Source of the DNA: an uncultured bacterium
Lineage (GTDB): Bacteria; Bacteroidota; Bacteroidia; Bacteroidales; JACABE01
Reading direction: 5' to 3'
Length of the DNA: 8,731 bases
Assembly: GCA_903911455.1 (NCBI GenBank)
Contig: CAIWDQ010000319.1
Coordinates: 1 to 8,731, forward strand
The position numbers and the translations under genes are program-made. Numbering within the stretch: the stretch's first letter is position 1; the number at the start of each line of letters is the position of its first letter. Below the pieces are notes generated by a model. It did no database searches and was not told the origin of the DNA. It saw only the letters and a list, made by a program, of their open reading frames with translations. Positions 6,508 to 8,731 of the stretch are shown here, piece after piece.

Positions 6508-7446
6508 TTAATTAGATGACAAAAACCTTTCGGCTTCAATGGCTGCCATACATCCTGTTCCTGCGGCCGTTATTGCCTGGCGGTAATGATGATCCTGTAC
6601 GTCTCCGGCAGCAAATATTCCTTCTTTATTAGTTTTTGTTGAGCCTGGTTCAGTAATAATATAATTAGTTTCATCTAAAGCTATTTCACCTTTAAATATT
6701 TCAGTATTTGGGTCATGACCTATAGCTACGAAGAACCCATGAATGTCAAGTTTCTTTTCTTCACCAGTTTTAACGTTCTGAAGTAAAACTCCATTAACAC
6801 CAGACATATCGCCTACTATTTCTTTAGTAGTATGGTTCCATAATACTTCTATGTTCTGAGTATTTATTACTTTCTCCTGCATTATCTTTGATGCTCTAAA
6901 CTGGTCGCGGCGAACGATCATATATACTTTATTACATAGTTTTGCTAAGTAAGTAGCTTCCTCACAAGCAGTATCTCCTCCACCAACTAATGCTACATCT
7001 TTTCCTCTGTAGAAGAAACCATCACAAGTTGCACAGGCACTTACTCCTTGTCCGTTAAACTTCTTTTCGGATTCTAAACCTAACCATTTTGCAGAAGCAC
7101 CAGTTGCGATAATAACTGTGTCAGCTAATATTGCTTTTCCATCATCAGCCCAAACTTTGTAAGGACGAGCTGAGAAATCAACCTTAGTTACAATACCCCA
7201 TCTGATGTCTGCACCAAATCGTTCGGCTTGTGTTTTAAACTGTTCCATCATTTCAGGACCTGTAATACCTTCAGGATAACCAGGGAAGTTATCTACTTCT
7301 GTTGTAATAGTTAATTGTCCGCCCGGTTGTAATCCCTGATATAAAACAGGTTTCAGATCAGCTCTTGAAGCATAAATTGCTGCTGTGTATCCCGCCGGTC
7401 CTGAACCAATGATAAGGCATTTAATTTTTTCAAATTCTTCGTTCAT
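6508..7446 (-). CDS. trxB: Thioredoxin reductase (NADPH)
   Basis: This flavoenzyme of 312 residues, the usual length, passes electrons from NADPH through FAD to thioredoxin in the cytoplasm. Sequence marks appear in the expected order: FAD-binding GSGPAG (14-19), ATGA (114-117), the redox-active disulfide CATC (Cys138, Cys141) inside ACATCDG, the NADPH-binding GGGDTA (155-160) with the phosphate-contacting RR at 179-180, and the second FAD motif GIFAAGDV (276-283) followed by RQAITAAGTGC. All active-site residues are present, with no truncation. It has its own promoter (7490-7523) and is preceded by the terminator of the next gene, so it is likely transcribed alone. It ends ahead of a strong terminator. 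Confidence 0.97.
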   Translation of the reverse strand: MNEEFEKIKCLIIGSGPAGYTAAIYASRADLKPVLYQGLQPGGQLTITTEVDNFPGYPEGITGPEMMEQFKTQAERFGADIRWGIVTKVDFSARPYKVWADDGKAILADTVIIATGASAKWLGLESEKKFNGQGVSACATCDGFFYRGKDVALVGGGDTACEEATYLAKLCNKVYMIVRRDQFRASKIMQEKVINTQNIEVLWNHTTKEIVGDMSGVNGVLLQNVKTGEEKKLDIHGFFVAIGHDPNTEIFKGEIALDETNYIITEPGSTKTNKEGIFAAGDVQDHHYRQAITAAGTGCMAAIEAERFLSSN

Positions 7447-7489
7447 ATTGTGTAAATTATTAATTTTTTCTTTAATGAAAAGTTCTTTG

Positions 7490-7523
7490 CAAAGTTAAAT
7501 TATTTCTGAATTGAATTGACAAA
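7490..7523 (-). promoter_or_regulatory. Promoter of trxB, Bacteroidota type
   Basis: On the minus strand there is TTTG (7523-7520), a 22-base spacer, then TAACTTTG (7497-7490). Both match the known Bacteroidota -33 and -7 elements with acceptable spacing. The predicted leader before the ATG at 7446 is roughly 35-40 bases. Confidence 0.65.
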
Positions 7524-7533
7524 TTATAAATAA

Positions 7534-7562
7534 AAAAGGCATTGAAATTATCAATGCCTTTT
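7534..7562 (-). terminator. Intrinsic terminator of the small acidic-tailed gene
   Basis: A perfect 12-bp stem (7534-7545 with 7551-7562: AAAAGGCATTGA / TCAATGCCTTTT) has a 5-nt loop and is followed on the minus strand by a T-run continuing from the stem. It lies 23 bases past the stop of the gene at 7586-7930 and just ahead of the trxB promoter. Confidence 0.8.
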
Positions 7563-7585
7563 CTAAATATCTTTATTTAAAAACA

Positions 7586-7930
7586 TTAATCCTCATCATG
7601 ACCACCATCAATCAACGAATCTGGTTCAATATGTGTATCATCACCACTTTCTTCATCAGTATCCTTACCTTTATCAATATCATACTGATTTGATGAAAAT
7701 AATTCTTTCTCCAGTTCTTCTTCAGTAACTTTAGTATCTATTTTTACATCCACCTTGACCATATACATTGCATCTTCAGTTTCAAGAGGCACTACATGTA
7801 TATATTCGCCATTCGGCTTTGTTATACGTGTAATAAAATCATAATAACCCAAACTATACTTAATTTTGAATGCTTCCATCGCTTCGGGTGAAAGGTTATT
7901 ATAACTGATAATCATTTTCTTTTTTTCCAT
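7586..7930 (-). CDS. Small protein with acidic C-terminal tail, function unknown
   Basis: The protein has 114 residues and no signal peptide or membrane segment, so it is probably cytoplasmic. Residues 1-65 look folded (LSPEAMEAFKIKYSLGYYDFITRI, GEYIHVVPLETEDAMYMVKVDVKID). Residues about 68-78 form a charged helix (VTEEELEKELF). From about 82 the chain is very acidic and probably disordered (DTDEESGDD...GGHDED). I do not recognise the family. It is flanked by its own terminator and, upstream, by the transposase unit, whose left end lies about 110 bases before this start, in the region where a promoter would be expected. Start alternatives are Met1 (7930) and Met6. No full promoter match is visible. 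Confidence 0.75.
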   Translation of the reverse strand: MEKKKMIISYNNLSPEAMEAFKIKYSLGYYDFITRITKPNGEYIHVVPLETEDAMYMVKVDVKIDTKVTEEELEKELFSSNQYDIDKGKDTDEESGDDTHIEPDSLIDGGHDED

Positions 7931-8042
7931 GCTCGCTTAAATCAAATTTTTTGCAATGTTATTACTTTTTTTTCTATTAACGAAATATATTTTCAAAAAT
8001 TATTAGAAAAGGAATTATTTTTATTTTTGATAAATCTTTTGC

Positions 8043-8105
8043 ATTAACCCAAGCCTTTAGGCTTGGGGATGTGAAAAAATATACTCTTATGGGCTTTAGC
8101 CCTGA
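8043..8105 (+). repeat. Left end of the transposase unit (two hairpins)
   Basis: This contains ATTAA, then the 20-nt hairpin CCCAAGCCTTTAGGCTTGGG (8048-8067), a 23-nt spacer, and the hairpin GGGCTTTAGCCC (8091-8102) followed by TGA. The transposase stop codon is at 8096-8098, inside the second hairpin. Confidence 0.85.
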
Positions 8106-8527
8106 CTAGCAAATCCATATTTTTTAATAAAGGCATCATATTCTTCAGCCCATGTTACTTTCTTATGATGCTCTTCCTGATTTTTTATATAATCTCTTAC
8201 TTTATTTACAATTGATTCACTTACTGATATTGCAAAATATTTATCAGCCCATTCAAATTTATTTTTTGTAAGATTATTTTTATTGATCCAATATGATGAT
8301 TCTCCTTTGATAAGATTCATTGTTTTTGCAACAGTAATTTCTGCATTTAAACAATACAGTATATGTATATGCTCATTATGTCCGTTGATAAAATCAATAT
8401 ATATATCTTTTTCTCTTGCATTTTCTTTTATATGATTTAATAAATCATATCTATATTCCTTTTGTAAAGTTGGTAAATGATTTTTTGTTCCCCATACTCC
8501 ATGAACCCATATTTTTACATACGACAT
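8096..8527 (-). CDS. tnpA: IS200/IS605-type Y1 transposase (TnpA / REP-associated-like)
   Basis: This single-strand DNA transposase of the Y1 HUH family has 143 residues, the normal length for IS200-type TnpA. The metal-binding HUH motif is HIH (His53, His55) in NEHIHILY. The nucleophile is Tyr113 in VRDYIKNQ, with Gln117 four residues later as the third metal ligand, matching the Y-x-x-x-Q pattern of IS608 TnpA. All catalytic residues are present, so it is probably active. The N terminus (YVKIWVHGVWGTKN) and the segment EWADKYFAISVSES are typical of Bacteroidota members as I recall them. It should nick and rejoin single-stranded DNA at hairpin ends. The start is the ATG at 8527, 17 bases after the right-end TCA. 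The last three codons and the stop run into the left-end hairpin. No close promoter is visible. Confidence 0.9.
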   Translation of the reverse strand: MSYVKIWVHGVWGTKNHLPTLQKEYRYDLLNHIKENAREKDIYIDFINGHNEHIHILYCLNAEITVAKTMNLIKGESSYWINKNNLTKNKFEWADKYFAISVSESIVNKVRDYIKNQEEHHKKVTWAEEYDAFIKKYGFASQG

Positions 8528-8543
8528 AATTGAATAGTTTTTG

Positions 8544-8605
8544 TCAGGGCTAAAGCCCCAATTATAGTATTTATTTTAGTCCCAAGCCTAAAGGCTTGGG
8601 TTAAT
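8544..8605 (-). repeat. Right end of the transposase unit (two hairpins)
   Basis: On the plus strand this is TCA, the hairpin GGGCTAAAGCCC (8547-8558), a 22-nt spacer, the 20-nt hairpin CCCAAGCCTAAAGGCTTGGG (8581-8600), and TTAAT. It is the inverted copy of the left end. It lies between the transposase start and any outside promoter, so transcripts from outside would carry both hairpins in their leader. Confidence 0.85.
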
Positions 8606-8630
8606 ACATTTATTAAATCCTAAAAGAATA

Positions 8631-8638
8631 CAAATGTA
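8631..8638 (-). promoter_or_regulatory. Possible external -7 element for the transposase
   Basis: On the minus strand this reads TACATTTG, matching TAnnTTTG. It lies outside the transposase right end, about 104 bases before its start. No -33 TTG at proper spacing is seen. In such A+T-rich DNA a chance match is plausible. Confidence 0.25.
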
Positions 8639-8731
8639 CTACATTAGTTTAACAATAACATAAAATAATCAAAAAAAAAGAAACATGTTTTTTTAATTTT
8701 ATTCATTCTTATTTGGCAAACATAAATTACG

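Larger units (their letters stand above)
8043..8605 (-). mobile_element. IS200/RAYT-like transposase unit with two-hairpin inverted ends
   Basis: The transposase gene is bracketed by inverted ends. Bases 8043-8067 and 8581-8605 are perfect 25-bp inverted copies of each other, each holding a 20-nt hairpin with a 9-bp stem and 2-nt loop next to ATTAA. After a 23-nt (left) or 22-nt (right) spacer comes a second inverted pair, GGGCTTTAGCCCTGA at 8091-8105 and its reverse complement at 8545-8558 plus flank. Single-strand (HUH/Y1) transposases recognise hairpin ends, and REP-associated transposases are flanked by inverted REPs; both fit. There is no tnpB accessory gene. The true cleavage points cannot be seen, so the limits given are those of the inverted repeats. 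Confidence 0.75.

Noticed and set aside
7954..7961. TAACATTG (minus) as -7 element for the 7586-7930 gene
   Set aside because: It has one mismatch to TAnnTTTG and no -33 TTG at suitable spacing.
8717..8724. TATGTTTG (minus) as a promoter
   Set aside because: It matches the -7 motif, but is at the window edge, about 190 bases from the nearest gene, and the -33 region is out of view.

Overview
The window looks like chromosomal DNA from a member of the Bacteroidota. The DNA is strongly A+T-rich. Several genes are preceded by the Bacteroidota-type -7 promoter motif TAnnTTTG, and no clear Shine-Dalgarno sites are seen. The proteins include a plug-reduced TonB-receptor-like outer-membrane protein and a PagL-like barrel. 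The genus cannot be given from this sequence.

Left part (1-1650): a probable gene 3' end (1-108), then a gene-poor stretch holding a 153-bp composite palindrome (244-396). Next come two divergent, very A+T-rich genes of unknown function: a small secreted protein (432-1004, minus) and a two-helix membrane protein (1150-1650, plus). For both, the promoter motif indicates a start inside the longest open frame.

Middle (1729-5454, minus): a two-gene outer-membrane operon. The first gene encodes an 832-residue barrel related to TonB-dependent receptors, with only a vestigial plug and no visible TonB box. The second, 3 or 21 bases downstream, encodes a protein that appears to be two successive 8-stranded barrels, the second with the HxSN motif of PagL lipid A deacylases.

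Right part (5548-8605): a potassium-channel-like protein and thioredoxin reductase (trxB), both minus strand, separated by a bidirectional terminator and a dispersed-type palindromic repeat. Then a small acidic-tailed protein of unknown function with its own terminator, and a small IS200/IS605-type (Y1, REP-associated-like) transposase unit.

The most interesting structure is the link between the two edges. The transposase gene is flanked by inverted ends, each built as a 20-nt hairpin, a 22-23-nt spacer and a 12-nt hairpin followed by TGA. The same architecture occurs twice, with no transposase, at 244-396. The 20-nt hairpins there differ in sequence from the transposase ends, but mainly by paired changes that keep the 9-bp stem and 2-nt loop. 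This is what a REP/RAYT-type system of a transposase plus structured non-autonomous repeats would look like. The transposase stop codon lies inside its own inner hairpin.
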